DNA of 64,000 nucleotides, taken from an uncultured Tropicimonas sp. (GTDB taxonomy: Bacteria > Pseudomonadota > Alphaproteobacteria > Rhodobacterales > Rhodobacteraceae). The notes under the pieces were generated by a model. The model made no database searches, had not been told where the DNA came from, and was given only the letters and a program-made list of their open reading frames with translations. The stretch spans positions 124,001-188,000 of the forward strand of contig CANMIP010000001.1 of NCBI GenBank assembly GCA_947497945.1, read 5' to 3'. Position numbers and translations under genes: made by a program. Shown one piece after another: positions 12,074-22,878 of this stretch; within the stretch, counting starts at the first letter, position 1; each line of letters begins with the position of its first letter.

Positions 12074-12747
12074 TCAGGTTTTCCGACGCCAGAGGCCCAA
12101 GGCGCCAAGGGCCCCCAGAAGCAAGCCAAAGCCCGCGGGAAGCGGAACCGGCGACGGCGCCGTGCCGAAAGTCGACGCATCGTCATGGATGCGGATGAAG
12201 TCGGCAGCGCCAGAAAAGCTTTCCCCCTGGCCGGTCCGGAAATCGTCCTCGAAGAAATTGATGATGTTGCCAGCGGATACGACCTGGCCGCCGTCGGAGG
12301 CAGAGAAGACCGACACACCGTTCACATTTCCGGTAACGACTCCCGCGGCGCGCGCGAGACCGACAACGACGCTCGGACCGACCCCGATGGATTCCCCGGT
12401 TGTACCGGCCGTGTAGAAATCGAGGCTGCCATTCAGGATGTAAGGCCGAGATCGGAAGTCAGGTCCTGAAAATCGATCACCTTGTTGTAGCCACCCACGG
12501 TGCCCGTGACCTGCCGGCCAATCTCGATCGCATAGTCGGAGCTGCTGGAAAGCGCTTTGGTCAGGCGCAGGCCTTGATTGGCGCCGAACACATATTCCCC
12601 GCCGATAATCGCTCCGCCGGAACTGACCAGGTCATTGCCCGTACCGAGGTTGTCCATGAGGTTGCCGTCAAAATCGCAGCTATCGATCAGAGCTGCTCGA
12701 TATGCGCCCGCGGTTTCAAACGTCGCAAAGGCCGATCCCAAAACCAC
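12074..12747 (-). pseudogene. VPLPA-CTERM/PEP-CTERM-like exported protein gene, frameshifted
   Basis: Upstream ORF ...AIEIGRQVTGTVGGYNKVIDFQDLTSDLGLTS* and downstream ORF ...FFEDDFRTGQGESFSGAADFIRIHDDASTFG..VPLPAGFGLLLGALGALGLWRRKT lie in different frames. Inserting one T at CTT|ACATCC gives DLGLYILNGSLDFYTAGT and would rejoin them. No ATG start is visible. Confidence 0.7.
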
Positions 12748-13112
12748 TTTCCTGAAAATGCCCGTTCCTCTTGATCCCCTTGCCCAACGTTAAAAAGCAT
12801 TAACGCCAACAAAGACAGAACACGGACCGGCCAGTCGAACTTTTATCACGCAGGGTTTCATACCGATCCAGCACCGGCGCAGCGACGCGGTGTTCCAGAA
12901 TCGCAATTGCGCAAGTGGAACGCCCTGGCCTCGCTTGCCTGGGAAGGGCTCCAGATGCGGGCGTTCGGGTCAAGGGAATTTCCATCACGCGGTGCCGGTC
13001 CAACCGATGAAACCCTCGGATGGCGGCCGGGTCGACCTCGGCGCCCTGCCGCAGATCCCGGAAACGGACCGTGCGCCATGTGCCTTGCCCCTTTCCAGCG
13101 GATCGCCCGAAA

Positions 13113-13146
13113 AAAGAAAAACCGCGACCCGAAAGGCCGCGGTTTC
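13113..13146 (-). terminator. Rho-independent terminator after infB
   Basis: Minus strand: AACCGCGG...TCGCGGTTTTTCTTTTTT. Confidence 0.8.
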
Positions 13147-13174
13147 CTGTTTTCGTTACTGTCCGATACGCGGA

Positions 13175-15763
13175 TCAGTCCAGGTTGCGCTCGACTTCCT
13201 CGCGCTCGAAAATCTCGATGACATCGCGCGGGCGAATATCTTCGTAATTCTCGAAGGCCATGCCGCATTCCTGGCCGGATTGCACCTCGGCAACCTCGTC
13301 CTTGAAGCGTTTGAGGGTCTTCAGCGTGCCTTCGTGGATCACCACGTTGTCGCGCAGCAGGCGCACGCCGGCGGAGCGGCGGGCAACACCCTCGGTGACG
13401 AGACAGCCGGCGACCTTGCCGACATTGGAGACCTTGAAGACCTCCTTGATCTCGGCATAGCCGATGAAGTTCTCGCGCACTTCGGCCGAAAGCAGACCGG
13501 ACGCGGCCTTCTTCACGTCGTCCACGAGGTCGTAGATCACCGAGTAGTAGCGGATCTCCACGCCCTTCTGGTTTGCCGCGGCGCGCGCAGGCGCGTTGGC
13601 ACGAACGTTGAAGCCGATGACCGGCGCACCAGAGGCTTCGGCCAGGCCGATATCGCTCTCGGTGATCGCACCCACGGCGGAGTGCAGCAGGCGCACGCGC
13701 ACCTCCTCGTTGCCGATCTTCTCCATCGCCTGGGCGATCGCCTCGGCAGAGCCCTGCACGTCGGCCTTGACGAGAATTGGCAGCTCGCTGACGTTTTCGT
13801 CCGCCTTGGCCTTGGCCATGAGCTGGTCGAGTGTCGTGGCGGCACCGGCGGCAGCACGCTTATCCTTGGCGGCCTGCTCGCGATATTCGGCGATCTCGCG
13901 GGCCTGGGCCTCGGTCTCGACCACGTTCAGCACGTCGCCCGCTTCGGGCGTACCGTTCAGGCCGAGCACCTCGACAGGAACCGACGGGCCGGCTTCCTTG
14001 ACGCGGTTGCCCTTGTCATCGACCAGCGCGCGGACCTTGCCCCACTGCTCGCCGACGACGAAGATGTCGCCCTGCTTGAGCGTGCCGTTCTGAACCAGAA
14101 CCGTCGCAACCGGGCCGCGGCCCACGTCGAGCTGTGCTTCGATCACGGCGCCAGCGGCGGCGCGGGTCGGGTTCGCCTTGAGCTCGAGGATCTCGGATTG
14201 CAGCGCGATGGCTTCGAGCAGCTCGTCCAGACCCTGACCAGTGATGGCCGAGACCTCGACATCCTGAACGTCACCGGACATCTGCTCCACGACAACCTCG
14301 TGCTGCAGCAGTGCGGTCCGCACCTTGTTCGGGTCGGCATCGGGCTTGTCGACCTTGTTGATCGCCACGATCATCGGCACTTGAGCCGCCTTCGCGTGGT
14401 TGATGGCCTCGATGGTCTGCGGCATCACTGCGTCATCGGCGGCAACCACAAGGATGACGATATCCGTCACCTGCGCGCCACGGGCCCGCATGGAGGTGAA
14501 GGCCGCGTGGCCCGGCGTGTCGAGGAAGGACAGGACCTGTCCGCCATCGGTGGTCACCTGGTAGGCGCCGATATGCTGGGTGATGCCCCCGGCCTCGCCC
14601 GAGACAACCTTGGCGTGGCGGATCGCGTCGAGCAGCGAGGTCTTGCCGTGGTCGACATGGCCCATCACGGTCACAACCGGCGGACGGGACACCAGGTCCT
14701 CGTCCTTGTCTTCGACAGCGTCGATCACGTCTTCGACGTCAGCATCGGAGACACGGACAATCTTGTGACCGAATTCCTCGATGATGAGCTCGGCAGTATC
14801 GGCGTCGATCGCCTGGTTCTGCGTCATCATCATGCCGTTCTGCATCAGCGCCTTCACGACATCAGCGACACGCTCGGCCATGCGGTTGGCCAGTTCCGAA
14901 ACGACGATCGTCTCGGGCACCTGCACGTCGCGCACGACCTTTTCGCGAATCTCCGCACCGCCCATGGCCTTCTGCCGCGCACGCTCCTGCTTGCGCTTCA
15001 TTGCCGCCATCGATCGCTGCCGACCGCCGCCGCCAGTCATTGCCTGGTTCAGCGTCAGTTTGCCGGTGCGACGGGCGTCGTCGCGCGTGCCCTTGCCGCG
15101 GCTGTCGCGGTCGCGATCACTGCGACCACCCTTGCGCGGCGTGGCGTCGGGTTTGGTGAAGGTCTTGGGCTGGGAGGTCGCTTCCCGTTCGGGAGCGGCT
15201 TCCCGGGCCGGAGCTTCGCTCTCGGCGTCCGTTTTCTTCGCAGCAGCGGGCTCGGGCTTTCGGGCCGAGCGCGACGGCGTGGACAGGACAGCCTTGCGGG
15301 CCGCCTCACGCTCTTCGCGCTCACGCTTCACAGCCTCGGCAGCCTCACGCTTCTTGCGCTCTTCTTCCTCGGCCTTCGCCTTCAGCGCTTCTTCGCGGGC
15401 ACGCTCTTCGCGTTCCTTGGCTTCGAGCTCCTCGCGGCGGCGTTGACGCTCTTCGTCACGGCGCTTCTCATCCAGGACGCGCTGTTCGGCCTCCTCGGAC
15501 TCGCGGGCTTTCGCAGCCTGCAAGGCCTTGAGCCGGCGCTCCATCTCGGCATCGGAAATGCCGGCCGGGCGGCGCGAGGGATCCCCGCCCGCCTGTCCAC
15601 CGCCACCGGATTTCCCGGTCCCCGGCTTCGGAACAACGACCCGCTTGCGCTTCGTCTCGACCACGACGTTCTTCGTCCGCCCATGGCTGAAACTCTGCTT
15701 CACCGAGCCGGAGCGCGCTCCGCCCTTGAGGCCCAGGGTCTTTTTGCCGTCATTCTCGCTCAT
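13175..15763 (-). CDS. infB: Translation initiation factor IF-2
   Basis: [15 protein letters not shown]..., [51 protein letters not shown]. Confidence 0.97.
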   Translation of the reverse strand: MSENDGKKTLGLKGGARSGSVKQSFSHGRTKNVVVETKRKRVVVPKPGTGKSGGGGQAGGDPSRRPAGISDAEMERRLKALQAAKARESEEAEQRVLDEKRRDEERQRRREELEAKEREERAREEALKAKAEEEERKKREAAEAVKREREEREAARKAVLSTPSRSARKPEPAAAKKTDAESEAPAREAAPEREATSQPKTFTKPDATPRKGGRSDRDRDSRGKGTRDDARRTGKLTLNQAMTGGGGRQRSMAAMKRKQERARQKAMGGAEIREKVVRDVQVPETIVVSELANRMAERVADVVKALMQNGMMMTQNQAIDADTAELIIEEFGHKIVRVSDADVEDVIDAVEDKDEDLVSRPPVVTVMGHVDHGKTSLLDAIRHAKVVSGEAGGITQHIGAYQVTTDGGQVLSFLDTPGHAAFTSMRARGAQVTDIVILVVAADDAVMPQTIEAINHAKAAQVPMIVAINKVDKPDADPNKVRTALLQHEVVVEQMSGDVQDVEVSAITGQGLDELLEAIALQSEILELKANPTRAAAGAVIEAQLDVGRGPVATVLVQNGTLKQGDIFVVGEQWGKVRALVDDKGNRVKEAGPSVPVEVLGLNGTPEAGDVLNVVETEAQAREIAEYREQAAKDKRAAAGAATTLDQLMAKAKADENVSELPILVKADVQGSAEAIAQAMEKIGNEEVRVRLLHSAVGAITESDIGLAEASGAPVIGFNVRANAPARAAANQKGVEIRYYSVIYDLVDDVKKAASGLLSAEVRENFIGYAEIKEVFKVSNVGKVAGCLVTEGVARRSAGVRLLRDNVVIHEGTLKTLKRFKDEVAEVQSGQECGMAFENYEDIRPRDVIEIFEREEVERNLD

Positions 15764-16395
15764 GCGATACCATCGTCCTTTCCGGGGCCGGTTGCCCCGA
15801 TATTGCCGCGCAGGCCGGAAAGCCGTGTGGCTTCCTCCACGACACGAGTCGTGAGTCCTCCGGCACACAGCGCCGCGTGTATTACATGGTCTCGACCAAA
15901 GGACAAACCCATTTCATGGGCTGTCAGGCAGTCGAAACTGGCACCTTCCTCTTCGGGCAGGCGCAATTTGCTCTTTCCGCGCTCCGAGCCATCGCTGGCC
16001 TGCAGGAGCACGGTGGCGTCACCCGACTGGATCAGCCCGCGTACCTTCTCGTAGCCCGCGATCGCCAACCCCGCCTTGCGCGCCAAAGACAGCGTGTCGG
16101 TCAGGCGCCGTGCCAGCCCCGCCTCAAGGGCGTCCACCAGCCCATCCGGGACCGCGACCTGCTGCTTCGCTCCGCGCGCGAATGCGCGTTTCTTCACCGC
16201 CAGCGCCAACGCATCCCGCGTGGCGCTGACCCAGATGCCGCGTCCGGGCAGCTTGCCCGCGAGATCCGGTACGATCCCGCCATCCGGCCCGACCACGAAG
16301 CGGATCATCTCCGCCTTCGACCGGATTTCGCCTGTGGCAACGCATTTGCGCTCGGCCGCCGCCTCCCGGTCTTTCTTCATTCCACCGCGACCCAA
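15760..16395 (-). CDS. YlxR-family RNA-binding protein with C-terminal L7Ae-like domain
   Basis: [39 protein letters not shown] (DUF448/YlxR), located between nusA and infB. Confidence 0.88.
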   Translation of the reverse strand: MGRGGMKKDREAAAERKCVATGEIRSKAEMIRFVVGPDGGIVPDLAGKLPGRGIWVSATRDALALAVKKRAFARGAKQQVAVPDGLVDALEAGLARRLTDTLSLARKAGLAIAGYEKVRGLIQSGDATVLLQASDGSERGKSKLRLPEEEGASFDCLTAHEMGLSFGRDHVIHAALCAGGLTTRVVEEATRLSGLRGNIGATGPGKDDGIA

Positions 16396-16421
16396 AGTCC
16401 GACACCCACCGGCGCCAAAGA

Positions 16422-18050
16422 TCAGGCGCCGGCCTCCTCTGTCTGCTCGAGATCGACCTCGGCGTTGTCTCCATCTTCTTCGGAGGCCAGATCGGCCGGA
16501 TCGACCCAGCCGAGCTGGATCCGGGCGGTCATGACCATATCCTGCGCCTCGGCGAGGCTGACATCGAACTTCTCCAGAACGCCGTCATCCTTGACCCGCT
16601 CTCCGTCGACCGTGGTCCAGCCGCCGGCCAGCTCCCAGTCGGCGCAGGTGGCGAAATCTTCCAGCGTCATGACACCGTCATCGGCCAGCGCGCTGATCAT
16701 CTGCGGGGTCAGCCCCTCAAAATCGATCAGGCTCTGCTCGACACCAAGCTCCACCGCGCGCTCCAGCGCCTTGCGGTTGGTCTCGTCGATATAGTCCCGG
16801 GCCCGTGCCTGCAGCTCGTGGGCATTGTCCTCGTCAACACCCTCGATGACCAGAAGTTCGTCAAGCTCGACATAGGCGACCTCCTCCAGGTTGGAGAAGC
16901 CCTCCGAAACCAGGAGCTGGGCGAAGAACTCGTCGAGATCCAGCGTGTCCATGAAGAGACGGGTCCGCTCCTCGAACTCCTTCTGGCGACGGGCAGATTC
17001 GTCTTCCTCGGTCATGATGTCGATGTCGAGACCGGTGAGCTGGCTGGCCAGCCGCACGTTCTGGCCGCGCCGGCCAATGGCGAGCGAAAGCTGCTCGTCC
17101 GGCACCACGACCTCGATCCGCTCCGCTTCCTCGTCGAGCACGACCTTGGAAACCTCTGCGGGCTGCAGCGCGTTCACCAGGAAGGTCGGCACATCCTCGT
17201 TCCAGGGGATGATGTCGATCTTTTCGCCCTGAAGCTCGTTGACCACGGCCTGGACGCGGCTGCCGCGCATACCGACACAGGCGCCGACCGGGTCGATGGA
17301 GCCGTCATAGGAGATCACGGCGATCTTCGCGCGCGAGCCCGGGTCGCGGGCGACGGCCTTGATCTCGATGATGCCGTCATAGATCTCCGGCACTTCCATC
17401 TTGAACAGCTCGGCCATGAACTCCGGCGCGGTGCGGCTCAGGAAGATCTGCGGGCCACGGGCCTCGCGGCGCACATCCTTGATGAAGCAGCGGATACGGT
17501 CGCCATTGCGATAGCTCTCGCGGCCGATCTTCTCGTTGCGGCGCAGGATGCCCTCGCCACGGCCGATATCGACGATGACATTGCCGTATTCCTCGCGCTT
17601 GACGACACCGTTGATGATCGTGTTGGCGCGGTCCTTGAACTCCTCGAACTGACGATCCCGTTCGGCCTCGCGCACCTTCTGCAGGATGACCTGCTTGGCG
17701 CTCTGGGCGGCGATCCGGCCCATCTCGACGGGGGGAACCTCGTCGCGCAGTTCGTCACCGATCTTCGGGTCCGCCATGTATTGCCTGGCCTGTTCCACGG
17801 TCAGCTCGGCCTGGTAGTTCTCCAGCACCTCATCCTCGACCACGGTCCGGATGCGCGTGAAGGTCGCCCGTCCGGTCTTGCGGTCGATCGACACGCGGAT
17901 GTCCATCTCCGAGCCGTAGCGCGACTTGGCGGCGCGGGCGAGGCTCTCCTCCATCGCCTCGATGACCAACTCGGGGTCAATCATCTTCTCGCGCGCGACC
18001 GCTTCGGCGGTCTGCAGCAATTCCAGCTGGTTGGCGGATGTGATGGCCAT
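16422..18050 (-). CDS. nusA: Transcription termination/antitermination factor NusA
   Basis: [30 protein letters not shown] region; S1 region; C-terminal acidic repeats. Confidence 0.97.
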   Translation of the reverse strand: MAITSANQLELLQTAEAVAREKMIDPELVIEAMEESLARAAKSRYGSEMDIRVSIDRKTGRATFTRIRTVVEDEVLENYQAELTVEQARQYMADPKIGDELRDEVPPVEMGRIAAQSAKQVILQKVREAERDRQFEEFKDRANTIINGVVKREEYGNVIVDIGRGEGILRRNEKIGRESYRNGDRIRCFIKDVRREARGPQIFLSRTAPEFMAELFKMEVPEIYDGIIEIKAVARDPGSRAKIAVISYDGSIDPVGACVGMRGSRVQAVVNELQGEKIDIIPWNEDVPTFLVNALQPAEVSKVVLDEEAERIEVVVPDEQLSLAIGRRGQNVRLASQLTGLDIDIMTEEDESARRQKEFEERTRLFMDTLDLDEFFAQLLVSEGFSNLEEVAYVELDELLVIEGVDEDNAHELQARARDYIDETNRKALERAVELGVEQSLIDFEGLTPQMISALADDGVMTLEDFATCADWELAGGWTTVDGERVKDDGVLEKFDVSLAEAQDMVMTARIQLGWVDPADLASEEDGDNAEVDLEQTEEAGA

Positions 18051-18065
18051 CTCTTGGTCTTCCTC

Positions 18066-18665
18066 TTACGTATTCGCGGCGGCGTCGTCCTCGGACGCCA
18101 TGAATGTCTGCACTTCGTCGAACTGGGCCTCGTCGATCTGGCCCGCATGTTTCCGCTGGCTGAGCATCTCGCGGATCAGCTCATCCGTCAGCACAAGTTT
18201 GGCGTCGGAGAGCCAGTCGAACTTGAGTCCGATGATCACCGGGCCGCCCTCATGGTCGATCTCGACCAGCACCTCGTCGCCTTCGATCCCCTTGAGCGGG
18301 CCCTTGAAGCGGCGGCGACCGTCGATCAGCTCTTCTGTCTCCAGCTTGGCGACATAGCCAGCCCAGGTCACGAAATCCTTCAGCCGGGTCAGCGGCCGGT
18401 CGATGCCGGGGGAGGAGACCTCCAGCGTATAATTGTCCTCGATCGGATCCTCGACATCCATCACCGCCGAAACAGCGGTAGAGATCTCGGCGCAATCATC
18501 GACCTCAATGCCGCCTTCGGGCTTCTCGGCCATGATCTGCAGGATCGGCGTGTTGCCGGACATCAGCCGGATTCGCACCAGCTCGAAGCCCATCCCCTCG
18601 ATCACGGGGTTCAGGATCTCGAACAATCGCTGGTCGATATTGGTCTTGGCTATAAGATCGCTCAT
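18066..18665 (-). CDS. rimP: Ribosome maturation factor RimP
   Basis: [34 protein letters not shown]...[12 protein letters not shown], immediately upstream of nusA. Confidence 0.93.
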   Translation of the reverse strand: MSDLIAKTNIDQRLFEILNPVIEGMGFELVRIRLMSGNTPILQIMAEKPEGGIEVDDCAEISTAVSAVMDVEDPIEDNYTLEVSSPGIDRPLTRLKDFVTWAGYVAKLETEELIDGRRRFKGPLKGIEGDEVLVEIDHEGGPVIIGLKFDWLSDAKLVLTDELIREMLSQRKHAGQIDEAQFDEVQTFMASEDDAAANT

Positions 18666-18679
18666 ATCCGGTCCAGTAC

Positions 18680-18702
18680 AAAAAAACGGGCGCGCGGCCC
18701 GT
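18680..18702 (-). terminator. Intrinsic terminator/attenuator in the rimP-nusA-ylxR-infB leader
   Basis: Minus strand ACGGGC-CGCGC-GCCCGT-TTTTTT, with the U tract ending ~14 nt before the rimP ATG. Confidence 0.7.
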
Positions 18703-18758
18703 CGATCTTTCCCGGTGGAACTTTCGGAGTGACCCCGACAGCGCCGCTGTTGATGGGC

Positions 18759-18787
18759 CATATACGTGCTTGCTTGCCACATGACAA
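18759..18787 (-). promoter_or_regulatory. Sigma70-like promoter for rimP operon
   Basis: Minus strand TTGTCA-N17-TATATG, ~90 nt upstream of the rimP ATG. Confidence 0.6.
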
Positions 18788-18873
18788 GGCCCCGTTTGGC
18801 CACATTCCCGCAAAGCGAGGTAGCGCGGCACCGCACGCGCCCCTAAGCTGCGGGCAAGCAAGGGAGAAACCGG

Positions 18874-20079
18874 ATGCATGCCTACCCTGTCCTGATCAGC
18901 GCTGCGATCCTGGCCTATTGCCTGCTCTCGGCCGGGATCGGACGGCGGGGCATCACCATGCCGATGGTCTTTCTCAGTATCGGTGTCCTGATTGGCTCGA
19001 CCGGGCTGGAGCTGAGCCACGACTCGGCCAGCGTCTTCCATGACATGGCCGAGATCACGCTGGCGCTGCTGCTCTTTGCCGATGCAACCTTGCTCGACCG
19101 GGACGCGCTGGACAAGATCGGGGCGCGGGCCGCGCGGATGCTGCTGATCGGCCTGCCCGTCGCAATTGTGCTCGGGCTGTTGGTGAATCTTGCGCTGCTG
19201 CCGAACTGGCCGTTCTGGGAGCTCTGCCTGTTGGCCGCGCTGCTTGCGCCGACCGATGCAGCACTCGGGCAGTCGATCCAGTCCAATCCGCGCATCCCGC
19301 AGACCATCCGCAACACGCTCAACGCCGAGAGCGGGCTCAATGACGGGCTCGCCCTGCCTTTCGTGCTCTTCTTTGCCGGCATGGCGGTGGCGGAAGGCGA
19401 TCCGGAGCTTGGCGGTGGCGCGCTGTTCAGGCTCCTCGCGGCGCAGATCGGGCTCGGCGCATTGGTCGGGCTGGTCGGCGGCGCATTGGTCGGGCTGGCG
19501 CGCAATGCCGCCGAGGATCGCGGGCTGGTCGATCACGGGCTGGGCAAGGTGGCAACGCTGGCGCTGATTGCGCTGATCTTCTTTGGCGCCGAGCATGTGG
19601 GCGGCAATTCCTTCGTGGCCGTCTTCGTCTCCGGCCTCGCCTATGCGAATGCCGCGAAGGGCACGGTCAGCCAGGCGCGCGAGTTCATCGAGGGCGACGG
19701 GCAGTTCCTCGCCATCCTGAGCTTCTTCTTCATCGGGGCGATCTTCGTTCCCGTGGCGCTGGAACACGCCTCGCTGACCGGCCTGCTGGTGATCGCGCTT
19801 TCGCTGCTGGTTGTCCGTCCCGTGGCGATCTGGATTTCACTGATCGGCACCGAGTGCCGCCCCAATGAGCGGCTCTTCTATGGCTGGTTCGGCCCGCGCG
19901 GGCTGGCCACGGCCCTCTTCGCGGTCTTCGTGATCATGGACTTCGAGAAGCTCGACAAGGGCAACCCGATCCTTGTCACCGCGATCACGGCTGTGCTCAT
20001 TTCGGCCTTTGTGCATGGGCTCTCGGCGAAATGGGCCAGCGAGATCTTCCGGCTCGACAGCGGCAAGAAAGACGGCTAG
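18874..20079 (+). CDS. Cation:proton antiporter (CPA1/NhaP-type)
   Basis: Polytopic protein; LAALLAPTDAALGQSIQSNPRIPQTIRNTLNAESGLNDGLALPFVLFFAG. Confidence 0.88.
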   Translation: MHAYPVLISAAILAYCLLSAGIGRRGITMPMVFLSIGVLIGSTGLELSHDSASVFHDMAEITLALLLFADATLLDRDALDKIGARAARMLLIGLPVAIVLGLLVNLALLPNWPFWELCLLAALLAPTDAALGQSIQSNPRIPQTIRNTLNAESGLNDGLALPFVLFFAGMAVAEGDPELGGGALFRLLAAQIGLGALVGLVGGALVGLARNAAEDRGLVDHGLGKVATLALIALIFFGAEHVGGNSFVAVFVSGLAYANAAKGTVSQAREFIEGDGQFLAILSFFFIGAIFVPVALEHASLTGLLVIALSLLVVRPVAIWISLIGTECRPNERLFYGWFGPRGLATALFAVFVIMDFEKLDKGNPILVTAITAVLISAFVHGLSAKWASEIFRLDSGKKDG

Positions 20080-20687
20080 GCCCCGCGCGCCTGCCTGCGA
20101 TAGGCGGCCCAGCTGCGCCAGAGCCACCAGCCGGTCCCGAGAGCGACCGCCCCGGCAAGGATGACGCCGGCGCCATTGACGATCATCGAGGCGATGATCG
20201 AGATCTGGTCGGCAAAGAAATAGCCGAGGAGCGCGTATCCGGTGGACCAGATCGCGGCGCCGAGCACCGCCGCGGCTGTGAAGGTCATCCAGCGCAGCCC
20301 CGCCGCGCCGCCGATATAGGACGTCCACGGGCCCATCGGCGAGACCACGGTCCGCGCCCCGATCACGGCCGCGCCCCCCCATCGGTCGACCAGCGCCTCG
20401 GCGCGGGCGATGAGCCCGGCGCGGGACGGGCTGGCCTTAAGGCGGTCCAGAAGTTTCGGGCCGCCCCAGCGGGCGATGCCGAACGCCACCTGGTCGCCCA
20501 TGGCAAAGCCGAGAAAGGCGACCGCGATGACTTGCCAGAGGACGAGATCACCAGCGGCGGCAAAGCCCCCCGAGGCCATGACCAGCATCGAGGAGGGCAG
20601 CGGGATCGCGAGACAGGAAACCGAGACGACGCCCGCAATCAGGAAGAGCCCGTAAAGGGGGACAAGCGCGAGCAGGGAATCGATCAT
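20076..20687 (-). CDS. DedA/SNARE-associated family membrane protein
   Basis: GDQVAFGIARWGG...ARTVVSPMGPWTSYIGGAAGLRWMTF. Confidence 0.8.
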   Translation of the reverse strand: MIDSLLALVPLYGLFLIAGVVSVSCLAIPLPSSMLVMASGGFAAAGDLVLWQVIAVAFLGFAMGDQVAFGIARWGGPKLLDRLKASPSRAGLIARAEALVDRWGGAAVIGARTVVSPMGPWTSYIGGAAGLRWMTFTAAAVLGAAIWSTGYALLGYFFADQISIIASMIVNGAGVILAGAVALGTGWWLWRSWAAYRRQARGA

Positions 20688-21052
20688 TTCCTCTTGCCCT
20701 CATGGAAGGCCTGGGCGCCTTGCCGCACGATGTCGGTCAGCTCCTCCAGCGAGAGCTCCTTCTGCACGGCGATCTCTGCCATGGTGATCGGCTCCCGTTC
20801 GCGATCTTTCGGCGGCGGGCCGATCTTCAGGATATCCTCCCGCAGCACCTTGGGCGGCACATGGTAGGACATCGCAACATAGCGGGGCCGCATCCACGCC
20901 TCCAACGCCTGGTCGCGTTCGACATGGCCGCGGAAATCGCCCCAATGGACCAGGAATTTCACCCCGAAGAACAGCATCACCAGCATCGCGGCGGCAAAGA
21001 TGCCGAAGGCGATGGGTTGTTCCTTCAGGAAGTATCGCAGGGCGTCGCGCAT
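20684..21052 (-). CDS. Conserved hypothetical, single N-terminal TM
   Basis: MRDALRYFLKEQPIAFGIFAAAMLVMLFFGVKFLVHWGDFRG...; overlaps the DedA gene start by 4 nt. Confidence 0.7.
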   Translation of the reverse strand: MRDALRYFLKEQPIAFGIFAAAMLVMLFFGVKFLVHWGDFRGHVERDQALEAWMRPRYVAMSYHVPPKVLREDILKIGPPPKDREREPITMAEIAVQKELSLEELTDIVRQGAQAFHEGKRK

Positions 21053-21121
21053 GGCCGCTCCGGGGCTAACGTCATTACAAGACGTCAAACGCGGCAGGCC
21101 GCGCTTTCCGTCGCGCCATCT

Positions 21122-21763
21122 CTAGCTTTCTTCGCTCCCGTCGCGCCAGCCCGCGTCCCGGTGCGAACCGTCGCAAAAGGGCTTGTTGCCGGATTTGCCG
21201 CAGCGGCAGAGCACGAATTTCTCCGCACTTCCGCCTTCCGCTTCCATTGGCACCGGCGGAGCGATCCCCTGCACCCAGTAGGGCCCGTCCTTCTGCACCG
21301 TGATCTCGGCGCGTTCCGGGAAGCGCTGCGCCTCCGCCTCACCGGGCGCCGACATGCGCAGCGCCCCGGACGGACAGGCTTTCACCACCGCCTCGACCTC
21401 TGCCACGCTCCCCTTGTCCGGCTGGATCCAGGGCCGCTGCCGATCGGAAAAGACATGCGGCGCGATCCGTCCGCATTCGGCGGCATGGGCGCAGAGGAGC
21501 GGGTTGAACCAGACCGTCGCCGCGTCGCCCTCATAGGCAAGCACCCGGTCCCGGCCGGCTGGCGTCCCGCCCCGGCTCTCGAAGCCGATCTTCGCGTGGC
21601 TCCCGTCGCAGAAGGGCTTGTTGGCGCTGGCGCCGCAGCGGCACAGGGCCATGACCGGTTTCGCCGCCACGGCGACGCCGTCTGTCCGGACAATCGATTC
21701 AGCGCCCTTGACCACGATCGGCCCGTTCTCGCGCTCCTCGATGGACTTTTCCTGATCGCTCAT
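21122..21763 (-). CDS. CDGSH iron-sulfur protein with central mono-cluster Fe-S domain
   Basis: Two CDGSH motifs (CRCGASANKPFCDGSH, CRCGKSGNKPFCDGSH) flank a Cys-containing Fer4_19-like segment. Confidence 0.88.
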   Translation of the reverse strand: MSDQEKSIEERENGPIVVKGAESIVRTDGVAVAAKPVMALCRCGASANKPFCDGSHAKIGFESRGGTPAGRDRVLAYEGDAATVWFNPLLCAHAAECGRIAPHVFSDRQRPWIQPDKGSVAEVEAVVKACPSGALRMSAPGEAEAQRFPERAEITVQKDGPYWVQGIAPPVPMEAEGGSAEKFVLCRCGKSGNKPFCDGSHRDAGWRDGSEES

Positions 21764-21820
21764 CACCGGGCCTCCTCCTGCTTGCATATGCTTGGAGGAT
21801 AGGCCGGAGCCGGGCGGTTT

Positions 21821-22810
21821 CTACAGCCCGAGTTTGGTGGCCTGGCGCACAATGGCGTTCGTGGAACGCACAAGCTCCTGCGAAATCCCGGCTTCGCTGA
21901 GCGCATGTCCGGCCAGCCCCACCATCCGCAGTTCTCCGCGCGACCAGCGCTCCGCGACCTCCCAGGCTGACCGCGGCGGACAGATCATGTCGAGCCGCCC
22001 CTGTACGATCGTGCCGGGGATATGGGCAATCAGCGGCATGTCCTCGAGGATTTGCGCATCGCGCTCGAGCCAGCCCTTGTTCCGGAAATAATGGTTCTCC
22101 AGCCGGGCAAAGGCGCGGGCATATTGCCCCGGCGCCTCGCCATGCGCGCCCTCGCTGCGTACCGTGGCCAGCGCATTCTCCCAGCGGCACCAGGCGCGGG
22201 CGAAATGCGTCTGTTCGGCGATGTCGGCGCCAAAGAGACGCTTTCCATAGGCCGCGATCAGGTCGCCGCGCTCGTCTTCCGGGATGACACCGGAGAAGAG
22301 CTGCCACTCTTCGGGGTGAAACTGGCCCGCCCCGCCGCCGTAGAACCAGTCAAGCTCGCGCTGCATCATAAGGAAGACGCCCCGCAGCGCGAGATAGGCC
22401 GCGCGCTCGGGATGGGCCTGCGCATAGATCAGCGCCAGCGTCGCCCCCCAGGACCCCCCGAAGACAACCCAGCGGTCGATACCGAGCCGCTCCCGGATCG
22501 CCTCGATATCGCGCACCAGATGCCAGGTCGTATTGGCCTCGACCGAGGCAATCGGGCGCGACATGCCGCATCCACGCTGGTCAAAGAGGACAATTCGGTA
22601 GTGATCGGGGTCAAAATAGCGCCGCATCGCCGGGGAGCATCCGCCGCCCGGGCCGCCATGCAGCACAATCACCGGAATCCCGTCGGGGCGACCGCTTTGC
22701 TCTACATAGAGCTTGTGGCCGTCGCCAACATCCAGCAGACACCGATCAAAGGGTTCGATCGATGGGTAAAGATAGTGCAGTGCACTTTTCTGTCCTGCAA
22801 CCCGATCCAT
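21821..22810 (-). CDS. pip: Proline iminopeptidase
   Basis: HGGPGGGCSPAMRRYFDPDHYRIVLFDQRGCGMSRP; GGSWGATLALIYAQAHPE nucleophile elbow. Confidence 0.93.
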   Translation of the reverse strand: MDRVAGQKSALHYLYPSIEPFDRCLLDVGDGHKLYVEQSGRPDGIPVIVLHGGPGGGCSPAMRRYFDPDHYRIVLFDQRGCGMSRPIASVEANTTWHLVRDIEAIRERLGIDRWVVFGGSWGATLALIYAQAHPERAAYLALRGVFLMMQRELDWFYGGGAGQFHPEEWQLFSGVIPEDERGDLIAAYGKRLFGADIAEQTHFARAWCRWENALATVRSEGAHGEAPGQYARAFARLENHYFRNKGWLERDAQILEDMPLIAHIPGTIVQGRLDMICPPRSAWEVAERWSRGELRMVGLAGHALSEAGISQELVRSTNAIVRQATKLGL

Positions 22811-22878
22811 ATGAGAGCTATATAGCGGTCTGAAACCCGGCGCCACGCCGAAGCGACCGACCCGATTGAAGGAGCCGC

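Noticed and set aside
12890-16054. 1054-aa plus-strand ORF
   Set aside because: Antisense to infB, which is unmistakable; composition typical of a GC-rich shadow frame.
16818-19043. 741-aa plus-strand ORF
   Set aside because: Antisense to nusA and rimP.
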